Positions 35,726-46,000 of a stretch of 64,000 bases of DNA are shown in pieces (position 1 is the stretch's first letter; each line of letters opens with the position of its first letter). The stretch covers positions 682,001-746,000 of the forward strand of contig NZ_CP179203.1 of assembly GCF_051201625.1 (NCBI RefSeq), given 5' to 3'. The position numbers and the translations under genes were made by a program. The DNA is from Shimia sp051201625. Lineage in GTDB: Bacteria; Pseudomonadota; Alphaproteobacteria; Rhodobacterales; Rhodobacteraceae. The notes under the pieces are model-generated. The model was not told where the DNA came from. It was given only the letters and a program-made list of their open reading frames with translations, and made no database searches.

Positions 35726-37876
35726 ATGGCACCCGCGAATGAGATATTCCAAAATAGAACGTTACGGCTTGATTGCGCGGTTCCGTCCTCGAAGGTTGCT
35801 CTTAAAAATGCGCTTGTTCGAGAGGGGATGAACCAGCTGTCTGAGACGCGCGTTGAAATTCTGTGCAACGACGAAACGGTGGATTTGCAGGATTTTGTCG
35901 GGCGTGACATGAATATTGTCCTTGAGGAGAAAACAGATAGATCAAACAAGGAGCATTGGTTTTCTGGCACGTGTACCTCAATTGAGTTTGTTGGTTATCA
36001 TCAGGGTTTTATGCATTTAGTTGCTGAAGTGCGGCCATTTTTGTGGTTTCTAACGAAACGGCAGGACAGCCGCATTTTTCAGGAAATGACGGCCGTAGAA
36101 ATTATAAAATCTGTTCTTTCTGATTATGGTTTTTCTGGTGACGTAGAAGACATATTGCAATCCACGTATGAAAAGCGCGTCTACTGCGTGCAATATCGCG
36201 AAACGGATTTTTCTTTCATCAGCAGGTTAATGGAAGAAGAGGGCATTTATTTCTTTTTCAAACAAGTTGAAAAAGAACTTCAGATTGTGCTCGGGGATGG
36301 GATCAGCGCTCATGCGCCCATACAGGATAAGTCGCAAGTCCCATTTTACCCGCGAGAAGATGGTGGTTATCGCCGTGATAAGGATCATATTTTCGAATGG
36401 AGTGACCAAACTAAGGTGACGTCCGGAAAAGTGACGCTTGATGATTTTAATTTTGAAAAACCAAAGTCGGATTTGAAAAAGGCTGCGGTAATCAGCAAAG
36501 GAAGTCATAAGCACACAGATTATGAAGTATATGATTATCCCGGGCGGTTCATGGAAGCTGGATTAGGAGAAAGCCGGACGCGCGTAAAAATGGAGGCTAA
36601 AGCAGCTCAGCATTTGTGCGCACACGGAATTGGGACTGTCAGAGGGCTGAGGGTTGGGAAAACCTTTTCCCTTGAGGAACACCCAAAATCGGGCTGTAAT
36701 CAAGAATATTTGACGATCACTGCAGTTCATCATTTAAAGATCGAAACAGACTACGAAGAAGATCCCGACAAGAGAAACCCGTTTCTTGAGAAGGAGACAA
36801 ATCTTAAGCCGCCAGAGAATGATCGTGAAGATACTTATTCCTGTGAGTTTGAGACGATCCCGGCACGTATCCAGTATCGAGCGCCCACAGTAACGCAATG
36901 GCCCTCTATTTCAGGTATACACACCGCGATCGTCACTGGACCCAGCGGGGAAGAGATTTACACTGACAAGTATGGTCGGATTAAGGTGCAGTTTCACTGG
37001 GACAGATTTGGAAAAAAAGACGAAAAAACATCATGTTGGGTTCGTTGCGTCATGCCGTGGACTGGCAAGAACTGGGGAATGATTTCGATCCCTCGCATTG
37101 GCCAAGAAGTTGTCATTCAGTTTGAAGAAGGTGACCCAGACAGACCAATGTGTACGGGTATGCTTTATAATGACGATACCCAGCCCCCTTATGCTTTGCC
37201 GGATAATATGACCCAATCTGGAATTGTGACGCGTTCGACCAAAACGGGTTCTGCTGGTACCTTCAATGAACTCATATTCGAAGACAAGAAAGATGCTGAA
37301 TTTGTCCGAATGCAATCTGAGAAGGACTATACGCAGACTATCAAAAATAATGCAGAAATCACAATTGGTCTTGAGAAACAGGACGATGGTGATCTGACAC
37401 AGACAATCCATCGTCATAAAACTGAAACATTGAATACAGGCGATCATACATTCACGGTTGAAAGCGGCAATCAAACCATTTTTGTCAAGACAGATCATCA
37501 AGAAACAATTGAAGGAAAGTCAACGCAGGAGATTACGGGTGATACTTCGCAGACTGTTAGCGAGGGCAATTACACCCAAGACGTTGATGCCGGCGATGTG
37601 ACACGCAAGATTGCCAAAGGGGATGAAGCCGTAACGGTTAGTATGGGGGATTATTCACTCAAGACTTCCGCGGGTAGTATAAAAGAACAGGCTGGTACAA
37701 AGATCGAATTGAAGGTTGGTGCAAATTCGATCACCATCGATAATTCTGGTGTCACGATCAAAGGGGTGCAAGTGAAAATTGAAGGTACTGCGATGATAGA
37801 AGCCAAGTCACCAATGACCACCGTAAAGGGAGATGCGACTCTCATACTCAAGGGCGGCATTACTCTGATTAATTGA
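35726..37876 (+). CDS. vgrG: VgrG, T6SS spike protein (TssI)
   Basis: The 716-residue protein has the gp27-like N-terminus (LVREGMNQLSETRVEILCND, then YCVQYRETDFSFISRLMEEE), the gp5 OB-fold with DKYGRIKVQFHWDR and CWVRCVMPWTGKNWGM, and a long C-terminal beta-prism needle of repeating strands ending LILKGGITLIN. No extra C-terminal effector domain is visible, so it probably carries cargo through the PAAR protein or adaptors encoded next. The ribosome site AGAGGA precedes the ATG. Confidence 0.96.
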   Translation: MAPANEIFQNRTLRLDCAVPSSKVALKNALVREGMNQLSETRVEILCNDETVDLQDFVGRDMNIVLEEKTDRSNKEHWFSGTCTSIEFVGYHQGFMHLVAEVRPFLWFLTKRQDSRIFQEMTAVEIIKSVLSDYGFSGDVEDILQSTYEKRVYCVQYRETDFSFISRLMEEEGIYFFFKQVEKELQIVLGDGISAHAPIQDKSQVPFYPREDGGYRRDKDHIFEWSDQTKVTSGKVTLDDFNFEKPKSDLKKAAVISKGSHKHTDYEVYDYPGRFMEAGLGESRTRVKMEAKAAQHLCAHGIGTVRGLRVGKTFSLEEHPKSGCNQEYLTITAVHHLKIETDYEEDPDKRNPFLEKETNLKPPENDREDTYSCEFETIPARIQYRAPTVTQWPSISGIHTAIVTGPSGEEIYTDKYGRIKVQFHWDRFGKKDEKTSCWVRCVMPWTGKNWGMISIPRIGQEVVIQFEEGDPDRPMCTGMLYNDDTQPPYALPDNMTQSGIVTRSTKTGSAGTFNELIFEDKKDAEFVRMQSEKDYTQTIKNNAEITIGLEKQDDGDLTQTIHRHKTETLNTGDHTFTVESGNQTIFVKTDHQETIEGKSTQEITGDTSQTVSEGNYTQDVDAGDVTRKIAKGDEAVTVSMGDYSLKTSAGSIKEQAGTKIELKVGANSITIDNSGVTIKGVQVKIEGTAMIEAKSPMTTVKGDATLILKGGITLIN

Positions 37877-37884
37877 GGAAACTT

Positions 37885-38475
37885 ATGTCTGAACGATTTT
37901 CAGGTTTAAAAAAAGTCCCTGATCATCCCGCAGCTCGGCTGTTGGCTGCGGCGAATGCGAAGTTGGCCACTACATTAAAGTCTCCTGCGAATGCACCGGT
38001 ATCGGTCGTCCTTGAGGAGCTTGAAAGTAACGGAGACTGGGTGGATATGTTGCGCCTGATTTCTGTATCTCTCCCTCCCCGGGAATGCGTCTGGTGGGCG
38101 TGCTTGGCCGGGCGTGATGTTCTTGGAGAACAAGACGTAACAACATGCCTGAAAGCGGCCGAAACTTGGGTTTTTGAGCCTAGCGAAGATAATCGCAGTA
38201 AAGTACAAATTGCACTAGAAACCGTTGACGTTGATGATGATACTACTTTGTGTGCGACAGCAGCACTGTACGCACCGGGTACGTTAGGCCCTGGGTCTTT
38301 GGCGGAACATACTGCTCCCGCCGGTGCCGTGTCTTCTACCTGTTTTGGGATGAACATCATGGCTTTGGATTTTCTAAAGTTGCCCATCGCGGAGGCGGCT
38401 GATCGTCTTATTGACCGAGGTGTAGACATTGCTCGAGGTGGCAATGGTCAGTCAGCAAAAATGAAGGAATCTTGA
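37885..38475 (+). CDS. DUF6931-type T6SS accessory protein
   Basis: The ATG at 37885 follows TGAGGAAA and gives 196 residues; an earlier in-frame start overlaps the vgrG stop. The middle has the motif SLPPRECVWWACLAGRDV, which I associate with the DUF6931 family found between vgrG and PAAR genes. The C-terminus is Ala-rich and helical, with a MNIMALDFLKLP segment. It is cytoplasmic by appearance. Its position between vgrG and the PAAR gene suggests help in loading the spike. The family name is from memory of the motif and is less certain than the context. Confidence 0.75.
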   Translation: MSERFSGLKKVPDHPAARLLAAANAKLATTLKSPANAPVSVVLEELESNGDWVDMLRLISVSLPPRECVWWACLAGRDVLGEQDVTTCLKAAETWVFEPSEDNRSKVQIALETVDVDDDTTLCATAALYAPGTLGPGSLAEHTAPAGAVSSTCFGMNIMALDFLKLPIAEAADRLIDRGVDIARGGNGQSAKMKES

Positions 38476-38477
38476 TT

Positions 38478-38771
38478 GTGCCACCGCAAGCCCGAGTAAC
38501 TGATTCACACACTGGCCCCTGCACAAAAGGCGCGCCAATGCCTATCTTGCCACCCTGCGCAGTGACTGTGCTCGTGTGTGGCCTCCCAGCGGCGCGGGTC
38601 ACCGATATGTCAATGTCTGTGCCGCCGCCACCACCTCCGGTACCACACCCTATCGTCAAGGGATCTATGACAGTATTAATAACTGGGTTGCCGGCGGCTC
38701 GAATAGGCGACATGTGTGCCATGGGAGGCTCGATTATTATGGGCGCTCCGACAGTGATTACAGGTGGATAG
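38478..38771 (+). CDS. PAAR-domain spike-tip protein
   Basis: The GTG at 38478 (AAGGAA 9 bases upstream) gives 97 residues beginning MPPQARVTDSHTGPC, the normal PAAR opening; a TTG at 38472 is too close to that site. Two PAAR-type halves are seen, VCGLPAARVTDMSMS and ITGLPAARIGDMCAMGG, with His and Cys residues suited to bind Zn2+ at the tip. A run of prolines (VPPPPPPVPHP) separates them. It should cap the VgrG needle. It has no fused effector domain. Confidence 0.93.
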   Translation: MPPQARVTDSHTGPCTKGAPMPILPPCAVTVLVCGLPAARVTDMSMSVPPPPPPVPHPIVKGSMTVLITGLPAARIGDMCAMGGSIIMGAPTVITGG

Positions 38772-38778
38772 TGAGAAG

Positions 38779-40278
38779 ATGGCAGTAACACTCCAATTCC
38801 AGTCCACTGGCCACATCCCCGGTAAAGGAGAACCTGTGCAGATGCACGGGGCTAGTCTTACTATTGGAAGGGGTAACGATAATGATATGGTTTTGCCCGA
38901 CCCTGACAGAGGGCTATCGAAACGGCACTGTGTGATCGAAGACCATAACGGTAATGTTGTGGTGGTGGATATTTCCTCGAACGGAACTTTTCTAAACTAC
39001 GGCAAGCTTGCGTTGGGAGCCACCCCAACGCCCTTAAACAATGGTGATATTCTCTCGTTGGGGCCATATGAAATTCTTGTTGAAATTACCCAGGAAGATA
39101 AAATATCTCAGATTTCTGACCCGTTAGAGGTTGCGCCAGTATCTCATGGAGAAGCGACAAACGCGCTCAGCAGGGATGATCTTTTGGATGCTCCCGGAGA
39201 TAGGAGCGATTTTCTTGATGACTTGCTTAGTGGGCGGGACGGCCTCGTTGGACCAGCCAGTGTGAATCGCGACGAAACTGAGGACGACGGCTTACTACCA
39301 CCATTAAGTGATGATGATCCCTTGCCGCCTCTGGGGCAGGACCCCTACGAGGGGCAAGGCGCGAGTGCATCTTTTCACTCGCCATCCACACAAGACCATT
39401 TTCCCTCTCCACGCTCTAGCTCTGGGTCGATGGCCATACCTGATGATTGGGACGATGATTTTTTGAAACCCAACTCGACGGGGACACAAACACCTTCAAA
39501 CCCCTTTGTGATGCAACCATCTGGAGCTCCCACCGCTGAGGTTGATCCCAAGATAGAAGATTTAAACGCTGACAATTTTGACAATTTACTTGAGGAGCCG
39601 GTAGCAACGACAAGTCCAACCGTCGAAAAAAAATTCTCGCAATCAGAACCCGTGGCCGCGCCTTCCAAAGAACCTTCATTGTCGGCTTCACAACCAAATG
39701 AGGCCGCAGCTCGCGCGTTTCTTAAAGCGTTAGGCGTAGATGATGATCAAGTGATGCCTGACGATCTTAATGCGACACTGTCAAAACTTGGGCATGTATT
39801 GCGCATTATGGTGAAGGGGATGCGGGAGATTTTGATGACTCGGACCTCAATCAAATCGGAATTTCGTATAGAGCAAACTATGATTCAAGCGGGAGGAAAC
39901 AATCCATTAAAATTTTCGATCAGCCCTGAGCAAGCGATCGAGGCAATGGTAAAGCCCTCGCCAAAGGGTTACCTAGATGCGGCGGCTGCCGCTGAGCAAG
40001 CCCTGAACGACGTGAAGGCCCATGAAGTGGCGATGGTCACGGGAATGGAGTCCGCGCTTCGTGGTATTCTAAGTCGGCTTGATCCGGCTGCCCTAGAAGA
40101 AAAAATTGTCTTGAGAGGTGGAGTTAGCGGTATGTTGAAAAACCGTAAAGCGCGTTACTGGGAAACCTATGAAAACATGTATGCTGAAATAGCTGATCAA
40201 GCGGAAAATGATTTCCAAGAACTTTTCGCGCGGGAGTTTGCCCGCGCTTACAAAGAGCAACTGGATAAATTAAAATGA
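38779..40278 (+). CDS. tagH: FHA-domain T6SS regulatory protein (TagH/Fha type)
   Basis: From the ATG at 38779 the protein has 499 residues; an in-frame GTG at 38764 overlapping the PAAR stop is possible. The FHA domain covers about residues 10-100, with the phosphothreonine-binding pattern LTIGRGNDNDMVLPD and LSKRHC followed by SSNGTFLN. A long acidic linker with Asp-rich motifs (DDLLDAPGDRSDFLDDLL) leads to a conserved helical C-terminal domain of about 190 residues. Fha is the substrate of PpkA in the known phosphorylation pathway; ppkA and pppA are both present downstream. Confidence 0.92.
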   Translation: MAVTLQFQSTGHIPGKGEPVQMHGASLTIGRGNDNDMVLPDPDRGLSKRHCVIEDHNGNVVVVDISSNGTFLNYGKLALGATPTPLNNGDILSLGPYEILVEITQEDKISQISDPLEVAPVSHGEATNALSRDDLLDAPGDRSDFLDDLLSGRDGLVGPASVNRDETEDDGLLPPLSDDDPLPPLGQDPYEGQGASASFHSPSTQDHFPSPRSSSGSMAIPDDWDDDFLKPNSTGTQTPSNPFVMQPSGAPTAEVDPKIEDLNADNFDNLLEEPVATTSPTVEKKFSQSEPVAAPSKEPSLSASQPNEAAARAFLKALGVDDDQVMPDDLNATLSKLGHVLRIMVKGMREILMTRTSIKSEFRIEQTMIQAGGNNPLKFSISPEQAIEAMVKPSPKGYLDAAAAAEQALNDVKAHEVAMVTGMESALRGILSRLDPAALEEKIVLRGGVSGMLKNRKARYWETYENMYAEIADQAENDFQELFAREFARAYKEQLDKLK

Positions 40279-40303
40279 CCCAATTTAACAAAGGATTCAT
40301 CTG

Positions 40304-41644
40304 ATGTCTTGGGACAGCAAGGTTCTGTGGACGGAAGGTCTGTTTTTGCAGCCGCACCACTTTCAGCAGGCTGATCGTTACACTGAAGGTCTTGTCGCTG
40401 GTGTTGCGAGGCGCGTTGCACCGTATTTGTGGGGCGTGAACGCGCTCGAGATTGATGAAGAGGTTCTGAAGGTTGGGCAATTTGCAGTTAAAAGCTGTAG
40501 TGGTTTAACGCACGACGGTACAGTTTTTAGAGTTCCCAGTGCCGAGGATCACCCCCCAGCTCTTGAGGTGCCCGAAACGATTAAAGATTGTGTGGTGTAT
40601 TTGACGGTGCCACAGCGTCGGCAAGGAGCTGTTGAAGTTGATATGAGCGGCGCGGAGCTGTCAGCGGCTCGTCTGCGTCCCTCCGAGCTCGAAGTTGCTG
40701 ACGTGACCAGTTCAGGAAAAAAACCGATAACATTAGGGGTCGGCAAACTGCGATTGCAATTTGCGCTTGAAGTTGACGATTTGTCAGACCGGCTTGCGAT
40801 TCCAATTGCTCGGATCATCGAAGTAAAATCTGATAAAGAGGTGGTGCTGGACACATCTTTTGCTCCTTCTTGTCTTGATTTGCAGGCGGCTGTGCCATTG
40901 TATGCGTTTCTACGAGAACTTGACGGTTTACTAAGTCACCGTATGGTCGCGCTGGCTGGCCGGTTATCGGAAGGCAACAACACTAAAGGCACTGCAGAAA
41001 TATCCGATTTTCTTTTGCTGATGTCCCTCAACCGCGCGCAGCCGATTATACGCCACCTTACTCAGATCGAAAATGTGCATCCGCAAGATTTCTATTGTGC
41101 TTGCATCGGGCTCGCTGGTGAGCTGTCCACTTTTATGGCAACTGAGAAGTTGCCACCTGAATTTGCGCCTTATGCACACGATAATTTATCCGCAACTTTT
41201 TCGCCAGTGATCAAAGCCCTTAGACAATATTTGTCATCGGTGCTGGAGCAGACTGCGCTCTCAATCCCATTGGAACCACGCAAGTATGGTATCAGTGTTG
41301 GAGTAATTGCTGATCGTAAGCTCTTATCAACTGCAGGATTTGTTTTGGCTGTGCAGGCTGAGGTGCCTACTGAAAACGTGCGCCGACATTTTTCTAGCCA
41401 AGCCAAGATTGGCCCAGTTGAAGAGATCCGCCAGATGGTAAACTCGGCCTTGCCTGGCATCACACTGAAGCCGTTACCCGTTGCGCCACGACAAATTCCT
41501 TATCATGCTGGCGTGGTTTACTTTGAGTTGGACGGTGACAGTCCATACTGGGGTAAAATGTCAACATCTGGTGGAATAGCTGTTCATGTTGCAGGCGAAT
41601 TTCCAGGTCTCAAAATGGAATTGTGGGCAATTCGGCAAGGATAA
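40304..41644 (+). CDS. tssK: TssK, baseplate-membrane complex connector (ImpJ/VasE)
   Basis: The 446-residue protein begins with the conserved WDSKVLWTEGLFLQPHHFQQ and ends with the typical LPVAPRQIPYHAGVVYFELD segment. TssK links the TssEFG wedges to the TssL/TssM membrane complex. It follows tagH by 25 bases and overlaps the upstream end of the longest tssL frame. Length and motif order are normal. Confidence 0.96.
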   Translation: MSWDSKVLWTEGLFLQPHHFQQADRYTEGLVAGVARRVAPYLWGVNALEIDEEVLKVGQFAVKSCSGLTHDGTVFRVPSAEDHPPALEVPETIKDCVVYLTVPQRRQGAVEVDMSGAELSAARLRPSELEVADVTSSGKKPITLGVGKLRLQFALEVDDLSDRLAIPIARIIEVKSDKEVVLDTSFAPSCLDLQAAVPLYAFLRELDGLLSHRMVALAGRLSEGNNTKGTAEISDFLLLMSLNRAQPIIRHLTQIENVHPQDFYCACIGLAGELSTFMATEKLPPEFAPYAHDNLSATFSPVIKALRQYLSSVLEQTALSIPLEPRKYGISVGVIADRKLLSTAGFVLAVQAEVPTENVRRHFSSQAKIGPVEEIRQMVNSALPGITLKPLPVAPRQIPYHAGVVYFELDGDSPYWGKMSTSGGIAVHVAGEFPGLKMELWAIRQG

Positions 41645-41685
41645 AATGCTTCTTATGCGTCATCATTACACGGGGATATTGGATA

Positions 41686-43089
41686 TTGTCTGATAAAGAT
41701 CCATTTGCTGAGCCGGATGATGCCGACAAGACAGTCATCAGACCGAATCCAGGAGGCCGGCGCAGCCTTCAGAATACACCACAACACCCCTCCCCGGTTT
41801 CTGATCGGGCAGAAAAAATAGCTGATGAGCGGGCAATGGGCGCTCCTGGCCAAACTGGGAGTGGTTCAGTTGAGATGGCGGGCAATCCCGGGTTGAATCA
41901 TGGCATGACTGGAATGAACCGGATCAATGCTTCTGCGTCAACGCTGTTTTCTCTTGTAGGCCGTATTCGAAACCGAGCTCAGCATATGGATCCGGAAAAA
42001 CTGCGCCGGTCGGTTGTAGCCGCAGTTAGAGAATTTGAAAATAGTTCACTTCAGGCTGGCATTGATGCTCAAGATGTCAAAATTGCTCGATATGCCATTT
42101 GTGCGACCTTGGATGATGTGGTCTTGAATACTCCCTGGGGAGGGCAATCCATCTGGGGTCAGCAGTCAATGGTTGGAACCTTTCATAAGGAAACTGTTGG
42201 TGGAGACCGGCTTTTTGATCTGCTTGCGCGGTTAGAAAAAGAACCCGGAAAAAATATTGATTTACTAGAGTTTCTTTATGTTTGCTTGTCGCTGGGTTTC
42301 GAAGGGCGATTGCGGGTTGAACCGAATGGCACGGATAAGCATTTGCAAATTAGGTCAGGTTTGGCACGTATCATTCGTGGTCAACGTGGAGTTGTTGAAC
42401 GTGAGTTATCACCGCGCTGGAAGGGAGTGGACCTACCGCATCACGTGCTATCTATCTGGAAGCCAGTGTGGATTACAGCGTCAGCAGTTGCCGTAATGCT
42501 GACTATTTCCTTCCTCACGCTTTCATATCTTCTCAATCAATCTACTGAGCGGGTGCTTGGTCAATTGTCAGTTCTCGATACTGGACAAGTGGCCGAGCTA
42601 TTCCGTCGTGCTCCACCACCACCACCACCGCCACCGCCACCAGTTGAGCAGTTAAATGTCGTTAAGGACTTTCTTGGTGAAGAAATCGAGAGAGAGACTG
42701 TTGAGGTCTTTCAGGATAGCTCAACTATTACCATTCGAATTGCAGGATCGGGAATGTTCAAATCGGCATCAGATAGCCTTCAAGATGCGTTTGACGAACC
42801 GCTTTCTCGCGTTGCCAGAGCACTGAACGACCAAAAAGGTCCGATCATCATCGTAGGGTATACCGATAGCTGGCCCATTAAATCATCGCGGTTTCCTTCG
42901 AATACGCATTTGTCACTGGCTCGGGCGGAGTCTGTGATGCGTAAAATTGCAGAGCAGATTGACAATCCTGAGCGACTAAAAGCTGAGGGACGCGCTTCGA
43001 AAGACCCCATCGCGCCGAATGACACGCGAGAGGGGCGAGCAAAGAACCGACGCATTGAGATTGTTTTGATAAGGGAAGATGTAACGTGA
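41686..43089 (+). CDS. tssL: TssL (DotU/IcmH) with C-terminal OmpA peptidoglycan-binding domain
   Basis: A start at the TTG at 41686 gives 467 residues beginning SDKDPFAEPDDADKTVIRP, which suits the family; a longer frame from 41623 overlaps tssK. The DotU domain covers about residues 70-260 (YAICATLDDVVLNTPWG, then QSMVGTFHKETVGGDRLF). One membrane span follows (ASAVAVMLTISFLTLSYLL), then a run of ten prolines, then an OmpA-like domain ending EGRAKNRRIEIVL with the VGYTDSWPI motif. The OmpA domain lets this extended TssL grip peptidoglycan by itself. Confidence 0.93.
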   Translation: MSDKDPFAEPDDADKTVIRPNPGGRRSLQNTPQHPSPVSDRAEKIADERAMGAPGQTGSGSVEMAGNPGLNHGMTGMNRINASASTLFSLVGRIRNRAQHMDPEKLRRSVVAAVREFENSSLQAGIDAQDVKIARYAICATLDDVVLNTPWGGQSIWGQQSMVGTFHKETVGGDRLFDLLARLEKEPGKNIDLLEFLYVCLSLGFEGRLRVEPNGTDKHLQIRSGLARIIRGQRGVVERELSPRWKGVDLPHHVLSIWKPVWITASAVAVMLTISFLTLSYLLNQSTERVLGQLSVLDTGQVAELFRRAPPPPPPPPPPVEQLNVVKDFLGEEIERETVEVFQDSSTITIRIAGSGMFKSASDSLQDAFDEPLSRVARALNDQKGPIIIVGYTDSWPIKSSRFPSNTHLSLARAESVMRKIAEQIDNPERLKAEGRASKDPIAPNDTREGRAKNRRIEIVLIREDVT

Positions 43090-46000
43090 TGATGCGCATT
43101 TTTCGGAAACTTGGCACCGGTATCGCCCTTACCTTTCTTATTGCGCTCAGCTTTTGTTTAGCCGTTTGGTTTCTTGGGCCGCTTATTTCGTTTGGAAATA
43201 ATCATCCACTAGATGGGCTGGTTGCGCGAATAATTTGCATCGGCATCATTCTTCTAATTGCTTTAAGCGTTCTTCTATTAATTTTCTTAAGCCGTTCCCG
43301 GCGTGATAAATCAATGGCTGAAGAAATTGTTGAGTCAGTTGATGACGGCGCCGATGACGATGATGAGGTCGTTAAGCTTGAGTTGAGCGAGCTAAAAAAT
43401 AAGCTTAGAACGGCTTTGGCTGCGTTGCGTAAATCAAAACTGGGGCGCAAGCATTTGTACCAATTGCCGTGGTACGTGATGATTGGGCCACCTGGTGCAG
43501 GCAAGACCACCGCCATCGTTAATTCTGGGCTGCAATTTCCTTTGGCGGATGAAAGCGACCAGCACTCTATTGGTGGCGTTGGTGGTACACGCAATTGCGA
43601 TTGGTGGTTCACAAACAATGCCGTCCTAATTGACACAGCCGGTCGTTATACGACCCAGGACAGTTCTGAAAGTGAAGATAACGCTGGCTGGCTGGGTTTC
43701 CTTAGGATTCTTAAGAAACACCGAAATCGTCAGCCAATCAATGGTGCGATGGTTGCGATTTCCCTTTCGGATTTATCTTTACAAGATGAAGCGACCCAAA
43801 AAAGTCATGCTGCTGCGATCCGTCGACGTCTACATGAGTTACGTGAAAAACTCGGTGTGCGTTTTCCTGTTTACGTACTTTTTACAAAATCGGACCTCAT
43901 AGCTGGTTTTTCTGAGTTCTTTGATAACTTAGGCAAAGAAGAACGAGAGCAAGTCTGGGGTTTTACTCTACCATTGCCAAAAAAAACCAAAGCTGAGTTG
44001 AATCCAATTGCGACATTTGATGATGAATTTGGGTTGTTGCTTGGTCAGTTAAACGCGCAGGTCTTAGAGCGCATGCAGCAGGAAACTGACAGTCAAAGGC
44101 GAAGCCTTGTTTCCAGTTTCCCGGGGCAGGTGGCCACGGTTTGCGGTACGGCACGAGCTTTTTTAGAGGAAGTATTTCAAGACAATCGTTTTGAGCACCG
44201 ACATATGCTGCGAGGTGTTTATTTCACATCTGGTACGCAGGAAGGTACGCCAATTGATCGCTTAATGATGGGGATGGCGCGTACCTTTGGTATTGGAAGA
44301 CAAGCCATTGGGACTGGTCGTGGGTCTGGGCGATCCTTTTTTTTAAAGCGTCTGTTTGAAGGAGTCGTTTTCCCAGAGGCGGGTCTCGTCAGTGCGGACG
44401 ATAAGATTGAGCGGCGGTATCGTTGGGTCAAACGTTTATCGATTGGGTTCGCCGTTTTGGCAGCAATTGGTATCGGCATGTTGTGGGGGCGCAGTTATTT
44501 AGGCAACTCTGATTTGCTGGCGCAAGCGGCACAGGACGTAGACAGTTATCGAGTTGCGGCGGGACAAATACCACCAAGCCCAATTGAGGACAGTGATCTG
44601 CCCAGTGTCGTACCGGCTCTGAATATTCTACGGGATATGCCTGCAAACCCGGCTATCACTGATCCAAGGCCTGAGCGAAAGTTAACTTACGGACTCTACC
44701 AGGGAAAAGTAGTGGGTAACCAGGCTGCCCAAACATATCGTGCCTCGCTGAATCAAAACTTCTTGCCTCGTATCCTGCTGCGTCTTGAGGACCAAATGCA
44801 GGCAAATCTGAATAAGCCAGATTTTCTATATGAGGCGCTCAAGGTTTACCTAATGCTTGGTCAACAAGGGCCTATGGAGCAAAATCTGGTGAGTGATTGG
44901 ATGAACTTGGATTGGTCTGGGTCTTTTGCTGGGCCGAGCCGTGAGATACTGCGAGAAGATCTTAGCACTCACCTCCAAGGGCTTCTTTCCCACAGGATGG
45001 ACGACATCGCGCTGAATGGCCCAATGGTCGAACAGATACAGGGAATTTTATCGGAAATGCCATTGGCCCAAAGGGTTTATAACGGTATCATCAATTCCCC
45101 TCGGGCCAAGGAATTGTCAGACTGGCGCCTAACGGACATCGGTGGGCCAGCCGTTACGCGGGTCATAGTGAGGTCGTCTGGTAAGCCCTTAAACGAGGGT
45201 ATTGAAGGGATTTTTACTTATGAGGGTTTTAACACGGTTTTTCTGGACGAAGCGCTGGGCGTAACCAAACGCATTCAACGCGATAGTTGGGTGCTGGGAC
45301 CACGCGGGGAAAGTGAACAGAGCGAAGTCGCGTTAATCGCGATGAGTAGAGATGTCCTAGATCTTTACTACAACGATTTTATTGCTCGTTATGACCAAAT
45401 TCTTGGGGACATCGATATTATCCCGATGGAAAGCATCAGTCATTCAGTTGAGGTAACGAATGTTTTATCCGGTCCAACGTCTCCGCTTGTGAACATCCTT
45501 AACGCGGTTTCGGAGGAGACTAAATTGACTGAAGATAAGTCTTCAGGGCCGACTGAGGGTGTGTCTTCTGGCGTCAAGGATGTTGCTGCGCTCGAATTCC
45601 AATCGTCACTGACGAGCCGAAGCCAAATGTTTCTTGAGGCGATGCGATCCTCGGTTGTGACGGACGGTGGTCCTCCGCCAAAAGAGCCTGGCGTGTACGT
45701 TGAGGAAAGGTTTTCTTGGTTGCACGATTTGGTTGATGAACCCGAAGGTCAACCTTCGCAGTTGTCAGAATACATCGGACGATTGACAGGAGTTTATCAA
45801 GAACTCAACAAAATGTCGTTCTCGGGGGGCGCAAGCGGTACCGGTGAAATAAACGCAATTGTCCGCTTTCAAGAGATTGCACAACGGTCAGCTGGACCTT
45901 TGCCACGTTGGGCAGCGCAAATTATCAGTGGATCGTCGGGAATTACTGCTGATGGCACGCGCGGGTCAATAAACGCCAAATGGCAGGCTCAGGTATTGCC

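Noticed and set aside
35726..37876. VgrG with a fused C-terminal effector.
   Set aside because: The product ends in the ordinary needle repeat with no extra domain.
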